DNA of 64,000 nt, taken from Mastigias papua (lineage: Eukaryota; Cnidaria; Scyphozoa; Rhizostomeae; Mastigiidae). The position numbers and the translations under genes were made by a program. Location of the stretch: contig OZ025281.1 of NCBI GenBank assembly GCA_964019165.1, positions 6,171,799-6,235,798 of the forward strand, written 5' to 3'. Below the pieces are notes generated by a model that saw nothing but the letters and a program-made list of their open reading frames with translations, was not told the DNA's origin and ran no database searches. Below, one piece after another: positions 37,927 to 51,995 of the stretch. Position 1 is the first letter of the stretch. Each line of letters begins with the position of its first letter.

Positions 37927-38298
37927 ATTGAGTACAATAGCAACAAAGCCATGCATTAAACAGCTTTTACAGCTATGATTGCACCGATGTCAGTAGTTTA
38001 GCCAACGTTTCCTACTCAAATTAGCTTTGGTTATCACTATGACACTACATATGGGCTTAAAGTGCTTTAGATATGCTCAAACTAACAATACCATGCAAGA
38101 GTGCTATTTCATTCTACATTCTTGTGATGTACTGCCAACACATAATCTAAGCGTTTTTCTACAAGGAATCTAGCAGTTTTAACATCATATGACTATTACA
38201 ACCATAGTCATTGCTCTACTTTCAGTGTTTGCACCCTTATGTAGTTTAGGCCTACTACAAGCAATAACACAGTTTGCATATACTGTTGTATGATTGAA
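37927..38298. repeat. Single monomer after the trimer pair
   Basis: Shares CAAACTAACAATACC with 37555 but has AAGCGTTTTTC and TTGCACCCTTATG. It bridges to the 38.3-43.5 kb block. No gene. Confidence 0.88.
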
Positions 38299-40901
38299 AT
38301 TGAGTACAATAGCAACAAAGCCAAGCATTAAACAACTTTTACATCTACGATTGCACCGATGTCAGTAGTTTAGCAAACGTTTCCTACTCAAATTAGCTTT
38401 GGTTATCAGTATGACGCTACATGAGGGCTTAAAGTGCTTTAGATATGCTCAAACTGACAATACCATGCAAGAGTGCTATTTCATTCTACATTCTTGTGAT
38501 GTACTGCCAACACATAATCTAAGCGTGTTTCTACAAAGAATCTAGCAGTATTAACATCATATGACTATTACAACGATAGTCAGTGCTCTACTTTCAGTGT
38601 GTGCACACTTACGTACTTTAGGCCTATTACAAGCAATAACACAGTTTGCATATACTGTTGTATGATTGAAATTGAGTACAATAGCAACAAAGCCATGCAT
38701 TAAACAACTTTTACAGCTATGATTGCACCGATGTCAGTAGTTTAGCCAACGTTTCCTACTCAAATTAGCTTTGGTTATCACTATGACACTACATATGGGC
38801 TTAAAGTGCTGTATATATGTTCAAACTGACAACACAATGCAAGAGTACTATTTCATTCAACATTCTTGTGATGTACCGCCAAAACTTCATTTAAGTTTGT
38901 GTCTACAAGGAATCTAGCAGTTCTAACATCATATGACTATTACAACCATAGTCATTGCTCTACTTTCAGTGTTTGCACACTTATGTACTTTAGGCCTATT
39001 ACAAGCAATAACACAGTTTGCATATACTGTTGTATGATTGAAATTGAGTACAATAGCAACAAAGTCATGCATTAAACAATTTTTACATCTATGATTGCAC
39101 CGATGTCAGTAGTTTAGCAAACGTTTCCTACTCAAAATAGCTTTGGTTATCACTATTACACTACATGAGGGCTTAAAGTGCTTTAGATATGCTCAAACTG
39201 ACAATACCATGCAAGAGTGCTATTTCATTCTACATTCTTGTGATGTACTGCCAACACATAATCTAAGCGTATTTCTACAAGGAATCTAGCAGTATTAACA
39301 TCATATGACTATTACAACCATAGTCATTGCTCTACTTTCAGTGTTTGCACACTTACGTAGTTTAGGCCTATTGCCAGCAATAACACAGTTTGCATATACT
39401 AATGTATGATTGAAATTGAGTACAATAGCAACAAAGCCATGCATTAAACAGCTTTTACAGCTATGATTGCACCGATGTCAGTAGTGTAGCCAACGTTTCC
39501 TACTCAAATTAGCTTTGGTTATCACTATGACACTACATATGGGCTGAAAGTGCTGTATATATGCTCAAACTGACAACACAATGCAAGAGTACTATTTCAT
39601 TCTACATTCTTGTGATGTACCGCCAAAACCTCATTTAACTTTGTGTCTACAAGGAATCTAGTAGTTCTAACATCTTATGACTATTACAACCATAGTCATT
39701 GCTCTACTTTCAGTTTTTGCACACTTATGTACTTTAGGCCTATTACAAGCAATAACACAGTTTGCATATAATGTTGTATGATTGAAATTGATTACAATAG
39801 CAACAAAGCCATGCATTAAACAACTTTTACATCTATGATTGCACCGATGTCAGTAGTTTAGCAAACGTTTCCTACTCAAATTAGCTTTGGTTATCAGTAT
39901 GACACTACATATGGGCTTAAAGTGCTTTAGATATGCTCAAACTGACAATACCATGCAAGAGTGCTATTTCATTCTACATTCTTGTGATGTACTGCCAACA
40001 CATAATCTAAGCGTGTTTCTACAAGGAATCTAGCAGTATTAACATCATATGACTATTACAACCATAGTCATTGCTCTACTTTCAGTGTTTGCACACTTAT
40101 GTAGTTTAGGCCTACTACAAGCAATAACACAGTTTGCATATACTGTTGTATGATTAAAATTGAGTACAATAGCACCAAAGCCATGCATTAAACAGCTTTT
40201 ACAGCTATGATTGCACCGATGTCAGTAGTTTAGCCACCGTTTCCTACTCAAATTAGCTTTGGTTATCACTATGACACTACTTGAGGGCTTAAAGTGCTTT
40301 AGATATGCTCAAACTGACAATACCATGCAAGAGTGCTATTTCATTCTACACTCTTGTGATGTACTGCCAACACATAATCTAAGCGTGTTTCTACAAGGAA
40401 TCTAGCAGTATTAACATCATATGACTATTACAACCATAGTCATTGCTCTACTTTCAGTGTTTGCACACTTACGTAGTTAAGGCCTACTACAAGCAATAAC
40501 ACAGTTTGCATATACTGTTGTATGATTGAAATTGAGTACAATAGCAACAAAGCCATGCATTAAACAGCTTTTACAGCTATGATTGCACCGATGTCAGTAG
40601 TTTAGCCAACGTTTCCTACTCAAATTAGCTTTGGTTATCACTATGACACTACATGAGGGCTTAAAGTGCTTTAGATATGCTCAAACTGACAATACCATGC
40701 AAGAGTGCTATTTCATTCTACATTCTTGTGATGTACTGCCAACACATAATCTAAGCGTGTTTCTACAAGGAATCTAGCAATATAAACATCAATGACTATT
40801 ACAACCATAGTCATTGCTCTACTTTCAGTGTTTGCACACTTATGTACTTTATGCCTATTACAAGCAATAACACAGTTTGCATATACTGTTGTATGATTGA
40901 A
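38299..40901. repeat. Seven-monomer block, copy 1 (2603 bp)
   Basis: Monomers 38299 (CATCTACGATTG, TATGACGCTAC, GTGTGTGCAC), 38671 (ATGTTCAAACTG), 39043 (AACAATTTTTACATC, ATTGCCAGC, ACTAATGTATG), 39415 (AGTGTAGCC, CATTTAACTTTG, CTAGTAGTTC), 39787 (ATAATGTTG), 40159 (GATTAAAATTG, TTAGCCACCG, CTACTTGAGG, GTAGTTAAGG) and 40531 (371 bp, ACATCAATGAC, TTTATGCC). Most recur in order at 40902-43505. Confidence 0.9.
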
Positions 40902-43505
40902 ATTGAGTACAATAGCAACAAAGCCATGCATTAAACAACTTTTACATCTACGATTGCACCGATGTCAGTAGTTTAGCCAACGTTTCCTACTCAAATTAGC
41001 TTTGGTTATCAGTATGACGCTACATGAGGGCTTAAAGTGCTTTAGATATGCTCAAACTGACAATACCATGCAAGAGTGCTATTTCATTCTACATTCTTGT
41101 GATGTACTGCCAACACATAATCTAAGCGTGTTTCTACAAAGAATCTAGCAGTATTAACATCATATGACTATTACAACCATAGTCAGTGCTCTACTTTCAG
41201 TGTGTGCACACTTACGTACTTTAGGCCTATTACAAGCAATAACACAGTTTGCATATACTGTTGTATGATTGAAATTGAGTACAATAGCAACAAAGCCATG
41301 CATTAAACAATTTTTACATCTATGATTGCACCGATGTCAGTAGTTTAGCAAACGTTTCCTACTCAAATTAGCTTTGGTTATCACTATGACACTACATGAG
41401 GGCTTAAAGTGCTTTAGATATGCTCAAACTGACAATATCATGCAAGAGTGCTATTTCATTCTACATTCTTGTGATGTACTGCCAACACATAGTCTAAGCG
41501 TGTTTCTACAAGGAATCTAGCAGTATTAACATCATATGACTATTACAACCATAGTCATTGCTCTACTTTCAGTGTTTGCACACTTACGTAGTTTAGGCCT
41601 ATTGCTAGCAATAACACAGTTTGCATATACTAATGTATGATTGAAAATTGAGTACAATAGCAACAAAGCCATGCATTAAACAGCTTTTACAGCTATGATT
41701 GCACCGATGTCAGTAGTGTAGCCAACGTTTCCTACTCAAATTAGCTTTGGTTATCACTATGACACTACATATGGGCTTAAAGTGCTGTATATATGCTCAA
41801 ACTGACAACACAATGCAAGAGTACTATTTCATTCTACATTCTTGTGATGTACCGCCAAAACCTCATTTAACTTTGTGTCTACAAGGAATCTAGTAGTTCT
41901 AACATCATATGACTATTACAACCATAGTCATTGCTCTACTTTCAGTGTTTGCACACTTATGTACTTTAGGCCTATTACAAGCAATAACACAGTTTGCATA
42001 TAATGTTGTATGATTGAAATTGAGTACAATAGCAACAAAGCCATGCATTAAACAACTTTTACATCTATGATTGCACCGATGTCAGTAGTTTAGCAAACGT
42101 TTCCTACTCAAATTAGCTTTGGTTATCAGCATGACACTACATATGGGCTTAAAGTGCTGTAGATATGCTCAAACTGACAATACCATGCAAGAGTGCTATT
42201 TCATTCTACATTCTTGTGATGTACTGCCAACACATAATCTAAGCGTGTTTCTACAAGGAATCTAGCAGTATTAACATCATATGACTATTACAACCATAGT
42301 CATTGCTCTACTTTCAGTGTTTGCACACTTATGTAGTTTAGGCCTACTACAAGCAATAACACAGTTTGCATATACTGTTGTATGATTAAAATTGAGTACA
42401 ATAGCACCACAGCCATGCATTAAACAGCTTTTACAGCTATGATTGCACCGATGTCAGTAGTTTAGCCACCGTTTCCTACTCAAATTAGCTTTGGTTATCA
42501 CTATGACACTACTTGAGGGCTTAAAGTGCTTTAGATATGCTCAAACTGACAATACCATGCAAGAGTGCTATTTCATTCTACATTCTTGTGATGTACTGCC
42601 AACACATAATCTAAGCGTGTTTCTACAAGGAATCTAGCAGTATTAACATCATATGACTATTACAACCATAGTCATTGCTCTACTTTCAGTGTTTGCACAC
42701 TTACGTAGTTAAGGCCTACTACAAGCAATAACACAGTTTGCATATACTGTTGTATGATTGAAATTGAGTACAATAGCAACAAAGCCATGCATTAAACAGC
42801 TTTTACAGCTATGATTGCACCGATGTCAGTAGTGTAGCCAACGTTTCCTACTCAAATTAGCTTTGGTTATCACTATGACACTACATATGGGCTTAAAGTG
42901 CTGTATATATGCTCAAACTGACAACACAATGCAAGAGTACTATTTCATTCTACATTCTTGTGATGTACCGCCAAAACCTCATTTAACTTTGTGTCTACAA
43001 GGAATCTAGTAGTTCTAACATCATATGACTATTACAACCATAGTCATTGCTCTACTTTCAGTGTTTGCACACTTATGTACTTTAGGCCTATTACAAGCAA
43101 TAACACAGTTTGCATATAATGTTGTATGATTGAAATTGAGTACAATAGCAACAAAGCCATGCATTAAACAACTTTTACATCTATGATTGCACCGATGTCA
43201 GTAGTTTAGCAAACGTTTCCTACTCAAATTAGCTTTGGTTATCACTATGACACTACATGAGGGCTTAAAGTGCTTTAGATATGCTCAAACTGACAATACC
43301 ATGCAAGAGTGCTATTTCATTCTACATTCTTGTGATGTACTGCCAACACATAATCTAAGCGTGTTTCTACAAGGAATCTAGCAGTATTAACATCAATGAC
43401 TATTACAACCATAGTCATTGCTCTACTTTCAGTGTTTGCACACTTATGTACTTTATGCCTATTACAAGCAATAACACAGTTTGCATATACTGTTGTATGA
43501 TTGAA
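40902..43505. repeat. Seven-monomer block, copy 2, with one loss and one gain (2604 bp)
   Basis: Matches by marks: 40902 to 38299, 41274 to 39043, 41647 to 39415, 42019 to 39787, 42391 to 40159, and the 3' part of 43135 to 40531. The 38671 type is missing, and an extra copy of the 39415/41647 type is inserted at 42763, so the monomer number stays at seven. 41274 is 373 bp (GATTGAAAATTG). 43135 looks mosaic: AACAACTTTTACATC and AGCAAACG as in 42019, then CATGAGGGC and ACATCAATGAC as in 40531. Confidence 0.87.
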
Positions 43506-43877
43506 ATTGAGTACAATAGCAACAAAGCCATGCATTAAACAGCTTTTACAGCTATGATTGCACCGATGTCAGTAGTTTAGCCAACGTTTCCTACTCAAAT
43601 TAGCTTTGGTTATCACTATTACACTACATATGGGCTTAAAGTGCTTTAGATATGCTCAAACTGACAATACCATGCAAGAGTGCTTTTTCATTCTACATTC
43701 TTGTGATGTACTGCCAACACATAATCTAAGCGTGTTTCTACAAGGAATCTAGCAGTATTAACATCATATGACTATTACAACCATAGTCATTGCTCTACTT
43801 TCAGTGTTTGCACACTTACGTAGTTTAGGCCTACTACAAGCAATAACACAGTTTGCATATACTGTTGTATGATTAAA
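43506..43877. repeat. Single consensus-like monomer
   Basis: A consensus-type copy with GTGCTTTTTC, lying between the seven-monomer block and the next trimer pair. No gene. Confidence 0.88.
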
Positions 43878-44992
43878 TTTGAGTACAATAGCAATAAAGC
43901 CATGCATTAAACAGCTTTTACAGCTATGATTGCACCGATGTCAGTAGTTTAGCCACCGTTTCCTACTCAAATTAGCTTTGGTTATCACTATTACACTACA
44001 TATGGGCTTAAAGTGCTTTAGATATGCTCAAACTGACAATACCATGCAAGAGTGCTATTTCATTTTACATTCTTGTGATGTACTGCCAACACATAAGCTA
44101 AGCGTGTTTCTACAAGGAATCTAGCAGTATTAACATCATATGACTATTACAACCATAGTCATTGCTCTACTTTCAGTGTTTGCACACTTACGTAGTTTAG
44201 GCCTACTACAAGCAATAACACAGTTTGCATATACTGTTGTATGATTGAAGTTGAGTACAATAGCGACAAAGCCATGCATTAAACAGCTTTCAAAGCTATG
44301 ATTGCACCGATGTTAGTATTTTAGCCAACGTTTCCTACTCAAATTAGCTTTGGTTATCACTATGACACTACATGAGGGCTTAAAGTGCTTTAGATATGCT
44401 CAAACTGACAATACCATGCAAGAGTGCTATTTCATTCTACATTCTTGTGATGTACTGCCAACACATAATCTAAGCGTGTTTCTACAAGGAATCTAGCAGT
44501 ATTAACATCAATGACTATTACAACCATAGTCATTGCTCTACTTTCAGTGTTTGCACACTTATGTACTTTATGCCTATTACAAGCAATAACACAGTTTGCA
44601 TATACTGTTGTATGATTGAAATTGAGTACAATAGCACAAAAGCCATGCATTAAGCACTCTTTACATCTATGATTGCACCGATGTCAGTAGTTTAGCCAAC
44701 GTTTCCTACTCAAATTAGCTTTGGTTATCACTATTACACTACATATGGGCTTAAAGTGCTTTAGATATGCTCAAACTGACAATACCATGCAAGAGTGCTA
44801 TTTCATTCTACATTCTTGTGATGTACTGCCAACACATAATCTAAGCGTGTTTCTACAAGGAATCTAGCAGTATTAACATCATATGACTATTACAACCATA
44901 GTCATTGCTCTACTTTCAGTGTTTGCACACTTACGTAGTTTAGGCCTACTACAAGCAATAACACAGTTTGCATATACTGTTGTATGATTAAA
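43878..44992. repeat. Trimer higher-order repeat (1115 bp), copy 1
   Basis: Monomers 43878 (GATTAAATTTGAG, GCAATAAAGCC, CATAAGCTAAGCG), 44250 (GAAGTTGAG, GCGACAAAG, AGCTTTCAAAGC, TAGTATTTTAG; 371 bp with ACATCAATGAC) and 44621 (TAAGCACTCTTTACATC). The third monomer carries the 5' marker of the C type from the far left of the window. Confidence 0.92.
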
Positions 44993-46107
44993 TTTGAGTA
45001 CAATAGCAATAAAGCCATGCATTAAACAGCTTTTACAGCTATGATTGCACCGATGTCAGTAGTTTAGCCACCGTTTCCTACTCAAATTAGCTTTGGTTAT
45101 CACTATTACACTACATATGGGCTTAAAGTGCTTTAGATATGCTCAAACTGACAATACCATGCAAGAGTGCTATTTCATTTTACATTCTTGTGATGTACTG
45201 CCAACACATAAGCTAAGCGTGTTTCTACAAGGAATCTAGCAGTATTAACATCATATGACTATTACAACCATAGTCATTGCTCTACTTTCAGTGTTTGCAC
45301 ACTTACGTAGTTTAGGCCTACTACAAGCAATAACACAGTTTGCATATACTGTTGTATGATTGAAGTTGAGTACAATAGCGACAAAGCCATGCATTAAACA
45401 GCTTTTAAAGCTATGATTGCACCGATGTCAGTATTTTAGCCAACGTTTCCTACTCAAATTAGCTTTGGTTATCACTATGACACTACATGAGGGCTTAAAG
45501 TGCTTTAGATATGCTCAAACTGACAATACCATGCAAGAGTGCTATTTCATTCTACATTCTTGTGATGTACTGCCAACACATAATCTAAGCGTGTTTCTAC
45601 AAGGAATCTAGCAGTATTAACATCAATGACTATTACAACCATAGTCATTGCTCTACTTTCAGTGTTTGCACACTTATGTACTTTATGCCTATTACAAGCA
45701 ATAACACAGTTTGCATATACTGTTGTATGATTGAAATTGAGTACAATAGCACCAAAGCCATGCATTAAGCACTCTTTACATCTATGATTGCACCAATGTC
45801 AGTAGTTTAGCCAACGTTTCCTACTCAAATTAGCTTTGGTTATCACTATTACACTACATATGGGCTTAAAGTGCTTTAGATATGCTCAAACTGACAATAC
45901 CATGCAAGAGTGCTATTTCATTCTACATTCTTGTGATGTACTGCCAACACATAATCTAAGCGTGTTTCTACAAGGAATCTAGCAGTATTAACATCATATG
46001 ACTATTACAACCATAGTCATTGCTCTACTTTCAGTGTTTGCACACTTACGTAGTTTAGGCCTACTACAAGCAATAACACAGTTTGCATATACTGTTGTAT
46101 GATTGAA
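44993..46107. repeat. Trimer higher-order repeat (1115 bp), copy 2
   Basis: Monomers 44993, 45365 and 45736 repeat 43878-44992. Differences include AGCTTTTAAAGC against AGCTTTCAAAGC, GATGTCAG against GATGTTAG, GCACCAAAG against GCACAAAAG, and GCACCAATG against GCACCGATG. The next monomer (46108) is of another type. Confidence 0.92.
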
Positions 46108-49080
46108 ATTGAGTACAATAGCAACAACGCCATGCATAAAACAGCTTTTACAGCTATGATTGCACCGATGTCAGTAGTTTAGCCAACGTTTCCTACTCAA
46201 ATTAGCTTTGGTTATCAGTATGACACTACATGAGGGCTTACAGTGCTGTATATATGCTCAAAGAGACAATACCATGCAAGAGTGCTTTTTCATTCTACAT
46301 TCTTGTGATGTACTGCCAACACATAATCTAAGCGTGTTTCTACAAGGAATCTAGCAGTATTAACATCATATGACTATTACAACCATAGTCATTGCTCTAC
46401 TTTCAGTGTTTGCACACTTATGTACTTTAGGCCTATTACAAGCAATAACACAGTTTGCATATACTGTTGTATGATTGAAATTGAGTACAATAGCAACAAA
46501 GCCATGCATTAAACAGCTTTTACAGCTATGATTGCACCGATGACAGTAGTGTAGCCACCGTTTCCTACTCAAATTAGCTTTGGTTATCAGTATGACACTA
46601 CATGAGGGCTTAAAGTGCTTTAGATATGCTCAAACTGACAATACCATGCAAGAGTGCTTTTTCATTCTACATTCTTGTGATGTACTGCCAACACATAATC
46701 TAAGCGTGTTTCTACAAGGAATCTAGCAGTATTAACATCATATGACTATTACAACCATAGTCATTGCTCTACTTTCAGTGTTTGCACACTTACGTAGTTT
46801 AGGCCTACTACAAGCAATAACACAGTTTGCATATACTGTTGTATGATTGAAATTGAGTACAATAGCAACAAAGCAATGCATTAAACAGCTTTTACAGCTA
46901 TGATTGCACCGATGTCAGTAGTTTAGCCAACGTTTCCTACTCAAATTAGCTTTGGTTATCACTATGACACTACATATGGGCTTAAAGTGCTTTAGATATG
47001 CTCAAACAGACAATACCATGCAAGAGTGCTATTTCATTCTACATTCTTGTGATGTACTGCCAACACATAATCTAAGCGTGTTTCTACAAGGAATCTAGCA
47101 GTATTAACATCATATGACTATTACAACCATAGTCATTGCTCTACTTTCAGTGTTTGCACACTTACGTAGTTTAGGCCTACTACAAGCAATAACACAGTTT
47201 GCATATACTGTTGTATGATTGAAATTGAGTACAATAGCAACAAAGCCATGCATTAAACAGCTTTTACAGCTATGATTGCACCGATGTCAGTAGTTTAGCC
47301 AACGTTTCTACTCAAATTAGCTTTGGTTATCACTATTACACTACATATGGGCTTAAAGTGCTTTAGATATGCTCAATCTGACAATACCATGCAAGAGTGC
47401 TATTTCATTCTACATTCTTGTGATGTACTGCCAACACATAATCTAAGCGTGTTTCTACAAGGAATCTAGCAGTATTAACATCATATGACTATTACAACCA
47501 TAGTCATTGCTCTACTTTCAGTGTTTGCACACTTACGTAGTTTAGGCCTACTAGACGCAATAACACAGTTTGCATATACTGTTGTATGATTGAAATTGAG
47601 TACAATAGCAACAACGCCATGCATAAAACAGCTTTTACAGCTATGATTGCACCGATGTCAGTAGTTTAGCCAACGTTTCCTACTCAAATTAGCTTTGGTT
47701 ATCAGTATGACACTACATGAGGGCTTATAGTGCTGTATATATGCTCAAACAGACAATACCATGCAAGAGTGCTTTTTCATTCTACATTCTTGTGATGTAC
47801 TGCCAACACATAATCTAAGCGTGTTTCTACAAGGAATCTAGCAGTATTAACATCATATGACTATTACAACCATAGTCATTGCTCTACTTTCAGTGTTTGC
47901 ACACTTACGTAGTTTAGACCTATTACCAGCAATAACACAGTTTGCATATACTGTTGTATGATTGAAATTGAGCACAATAGCAACAAAGCCATGCATTAAA
48001 CAGCTTTTACAGCTATGATTGCACCGATGTCAGTAGTTTAGCCAACGTTTCTACTCAAATTAGCTTTGGTTATCACTATTACACTACATATGGGCTTAAA
48101 GTGCTTTAGATATGCTCAAACTGACAATACCATGCAAGAGTACTATTTCATTCTAAGTTCTTGTGATGTACCGCTAAAACCTCATCTAAGCGTGTTTCTA
48201 CAAGGAATCTAGCAGTATTAACATCATATGACTATTACAACCATAGTCATTGCTCTACTTTCAGTGTTTGCACACTTATGTACTTTAGGCCTATTACAAG
48301 CAATAACACAGTTTGCATATACTGTTGTATGATTGAAATTGAGTACAATAGCAACAAAGCCATGCATTAAACAGCTTTTACAGCTATGATTGCACCGATG
48401 TCAGTAGTTTAGCCAACGTTTCCTACTCAAATTAGCTTTGGTTATCACTATTACACTACATATGGGCTTAAAGTGCTGTATATATGCTCAAACTGACAAT
48501 ACCATGCAAGAGTACTATTTCATTCTAAGTTCTTGTGATGTACCACCAAAACCTCATCTAAAAGTGTTTCTACAAGGAATCTAGCAGTATTAACATCATA
48601 TGACTATTACAACCATAGTCATTGCTCCACTTTCAGTGTTTGCATACTTACGTAGTTTAGGCCTACTAAAAGCAATAACACAGTTTGCATATACTGTTGT
48701 ATGATTGAAATTGAGTACAATAGCAACAAAGCCATGCATTAAACAGCTTTTACAGCTATGATTGCACCGATGTCAGTAGTTTAGCCAACGTTTCTACTCA
48801 AATTAGCTTTGGTTATCACTATTACACTACATGAGGGCTTAAAGTGCTTTAGATATGCTCAAACTGACAATACCATGCAAGAGTGCTATTTCATTCTACA
48901 TTCTTGTGATGTACTGCCAACACATAATCTAAGCGTGTTTCTACAAGAAATCTAGCAGTATTAACATCATATGACTATTACAACCATAGTCATTGCTCTA
49001 CTTTCAGTGTTTGCACACTTACGTAGTTTAGGCCTACTACAAGCAATAACACAGTTTGCATATACTGTTGTATGATTGAA
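46108..49080. repeat. Eight monomers, several with a one-base deletion in the CGTTTCCTAC site
   Basis: 46108 and 47595 share AACAACGCCATGCATAAAAC and GTGCTTTTTC at a spacing of 1487 bp, a possible decayed 4-monomer repeat. 47224, 47967 and 48710 read CGTTTCTACTC (one C lost, 371 bp). 48338 has the CTAAGTTC cassette with GTACCACC. 46480 has GATGACAGTAGTGTAGCC, which removes a minus-strand stop. No gene. Confidence 0.87.
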
Positions 49081-51995
49081 ATTGAGTACAATAGCAACAA
49101 AGCCATGCATTAAACAGCTTTTACAGCTATGATTGCACCGATGTCAGTAGTTTAGCCAACGTTTCTACTCAAATTAGCTTTGGTTATCACTATTACACTA
49201 CATATGGGCTTAAAGTGCTTTAGATATGCTCAAACTGACAATACCATGCAAGAGTGCTATTTCATTCTACATTCTTGTGATGTACTGCCAACACATAATC
49301 TAAGCGTGTTTCTACAAGGAATCTAGCAGTATTAACATCATATGACTATTACAACCATAGTCATTGCTCTACTTTCAGTGTTTGCACACTTACGTAGTTT
49401 AGGCCCTCTACAAGCAATAACACAGTTTGCATATACTGTTGTATGATTGTAATTGAGTACAATAGCAACAAAGCCATGCATTAAACAGCTTTTACAGCTA
49501 TGATTGCACCGATGTCAGTAGTTTAGCCAACGTTTCCTACTCAAATTAGCTTTGGTTATCACTATTACACTACATATGGGCTTAAAGTGCTTTAGATATG
49601 CTCAAACTGACAATACCATGCAAGAGTGCTATTTCATTCTACATTCTTGTGATGTACTGCCAACACATAATCTAAGCGTGTTTCTACAAGGAATCTAGCA
49701 GTATTAACATCATATGACTATTACAACCATAGTCATTGCTCTACTTTCAGTGTTTGCACACTTACGTAGTTTAGGCCTACTACAAGCAATAACACAGTTT
49801 GCATATACTGTTGTATGATTGAAATTGAGTACAATAGCAACAAAGCCATGCATTAAACAGCTTTTACAGCTATGATTGCACCGATGTCAGTAGTTTAGCC
49901 AACGTTTCCTACTCAAATCAGCTTTGGTTATCACTATTACACTACATATGGGCTTAAAGTGCTTTAGATATGCTCAAACTGACAATACCATGCAAGAGTG
50001 CTATTTCATTCTACATTCTTGTGATGTACTGCCAACACATAATCTAAGCGTGTTTCTACAAGGAATCTAGCAGTATTAACATCATATGACTATTACAACC
50101 ATAGTCATTGCTCTACTTTCAGTGTTTGCACACTTATGTACTTTAGGCCTACTACAAGCAATAACACAGTTTGCATATACTGTTGTATGATTGAAATTGA
50201 GTACAATAGCAACAAAGCCATGCATTAAACAGCTTTTACAGCTATGATTGCACCGATGTCAGTAGTTTAGCCAACGTTTCCTACTCCAATTAGCTTTGGT
50301 TATCACTATGACACTACATGAGGGCTTAAAGTGCTTTAGATATGCTCAATCTGACAATACCATGCAAGAGTGCTATTTCATTCTACATTCTTGTGATGTA
50401 CTGCCAACACATAATCTACGCGTGTTTCTGCAAGGAATCTAGCAGTATTAACATCATATGACTATTACAACCATAGTCATTGCTCTACTTTCAGTGTTTG
50501 CACACTTACGTAGGTTAGGCCTACTACAAGCAATAACACAGTTTGCATATACTGTTGTATGATTGAAATTGAGTACAATAGCAACAAAGCCTCTACTCAA
50601 ATTAGCTTTTGTTATCAGTATGACAGTACATGAGGGCTTAAAGTGCTTTAGATATGCTCAAACTGACAATACCATGCAAGAGTGCTTTTTCATTCTACAT
50701 TCTTGTGATGTACTGCCAACACATAATCTAAGCGTGTTTCTACAAGGAATCTAGCAGTATTAACATCATATGACTATTACAACCATAGTCATTGCTCTAC
50801 TTTCAGTGTTTGCACACTTACGTAGTTTAGGCCTACTACAAGCAATAACACAGTTTGCATATACTGTTGTATGATTGAAATTGAGTACAATAGCAACAAA
50901 GCCATGCATTAAACAGCTTTTACAGCTATGATTGCACCGATGTCAGTAGTTTAGCCAACGTTTCCTACTCAAATTAGCTTTGGTTATCACTATGACACTA
51001 CATGAGGGCTTAAAGTGCTTTAGATATGCTCAAACTGACAATACCATGCAAGAGTGCTATTTCAGTCTACATTCTTGTGATGTACTGCCAACACATAATC
51101 TAAGCGTGTTTCTACAAGGAATCTAGCAGTATTAACATCATATGACTATTACAACCATAGTCATTGCTCTACTTTCAGTGTTTGCACACTTACGTAGTTT
51201 AGGCCTACTACAAGCAATAACACAGTTTGCATATACTGTTGTATGATTGAAATTGAGTACAATAGCAACAAAGCCATGCATTAAACAGCTTTTACAGCTA
51301 TGATTGCACCGATGTCAGTAGTTTAGCCAACGTTTCCTACTCCAATTAGCTTTGGTTATCACTATTACACTACATGTGGGCTTAAAGTGCTTTAGATATG
51401 CTCAAACTGACAATACCATGCAAGAGTGCTATTTCATTCTACATTCTTTTGATGTACTGCCAACACATAGTCTTCGCGTGTTTCTACAAGGAATCTAGCA
51501 GTATTAACATCATATGACTATTACAACCATAGTCATTGCTCTACTTTCAGTGTTTGCACACTTACGTAGTTTAGGCCTACTACAAGCAATAACACAGTTT
51601 GCATATACTGTTGTATGATTGAAATTGAGTACAATAGCAACAAAGCCATGCATTAAACAGCTTTTACAGCTATGATTGCACCGATGTCAGTAGTTTAGCC
51701 AACGTTTCCTACTCAAATTAGCTTTGGTTATCACTATGACACTACATGAGGGCTTAAAGTGCTTTAGATATGCTCAAACTGACAATACCATGCAAGAGTG
51801 CTATTTCAGTCTACATTCTTGTGATGTACTGTCAACACATAATCTAAGCGTGTTTCTGCAAGGAATCTAGCAGTATTAACATCATATGACTATTACAACC
51901 ATAGTCATTGCTCTACTTTCAGTGTTTGCACACTTACGTAGGTTAGGCCTACTACAAGCAATAACACAGTTTGCATAGACTGTTGTATGATTGAA
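49081..51995. repeat. Eight-monomer block, copy 1 (2915 bp), contains one short monomer
   Basis: Monomers 49081 (371 bp, GGCCCTCTAC), 49452 (GATTGTAATTG), 49824 (CTCAAATCAGC), 50196 (CTACGCGTG, TTCTGCAAGG, GTAGGTTAGG), 50568 (312 bp), 50880 (TTTCAGTCTAC), 51252 (ACATGTGGG, CTTTTGATG, GTCTTCGCG) and 51624 (ACTGTCAAC in its copy-2 pattern, GTAGGTTAGG, GCATAGACTG). The block recurs 3287 bp downstream. Confidence 0.92.
50568..50879. repeat. Short 312-bp monomer 1 (60-bp internal deletion)
   Basis: Reads AACAAAGCCTCTACTC, joining monomer position 24 to about position 85. The missing stretch includes the ATGCAT site and ATTGCACCGATGTCAG. It also has the private changes GCTTTTGTTATC and GACAGTACATG. 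The deletion leaves a 63-codon frame (50563-50754) starting at TTG, which I do not regard as a gene. Confidence 0.95.

Noticed and set aside
40713..40931. 72-codon minus-strand frame starting at ATG, repeated at 43317, 44432 and 45547
   Set aside because: It opens only in the four monomers that lost one base at ACATCAATGAC. It is periodic repeat sequence with no homology that I recognise and no promoter or coding bias.
45417..45611. 64-codon plus-strand frame
   Set aside because: It begins at TTG inside a satellite monomer and depends on the local TATTTTAG variant. No evidence that it is a gene.
50563..50754. 63-codon plus-strand frame, repeated at 53850, 55278, 60423, 62595 and 63651
   Set aside because: It starts at TTG and exists only because the 60-bp deletion in the short monomers joins two frames. 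It recurs with each short monomer and has no independent gene signal. The first in-frame ATG lies about 20 codons in.
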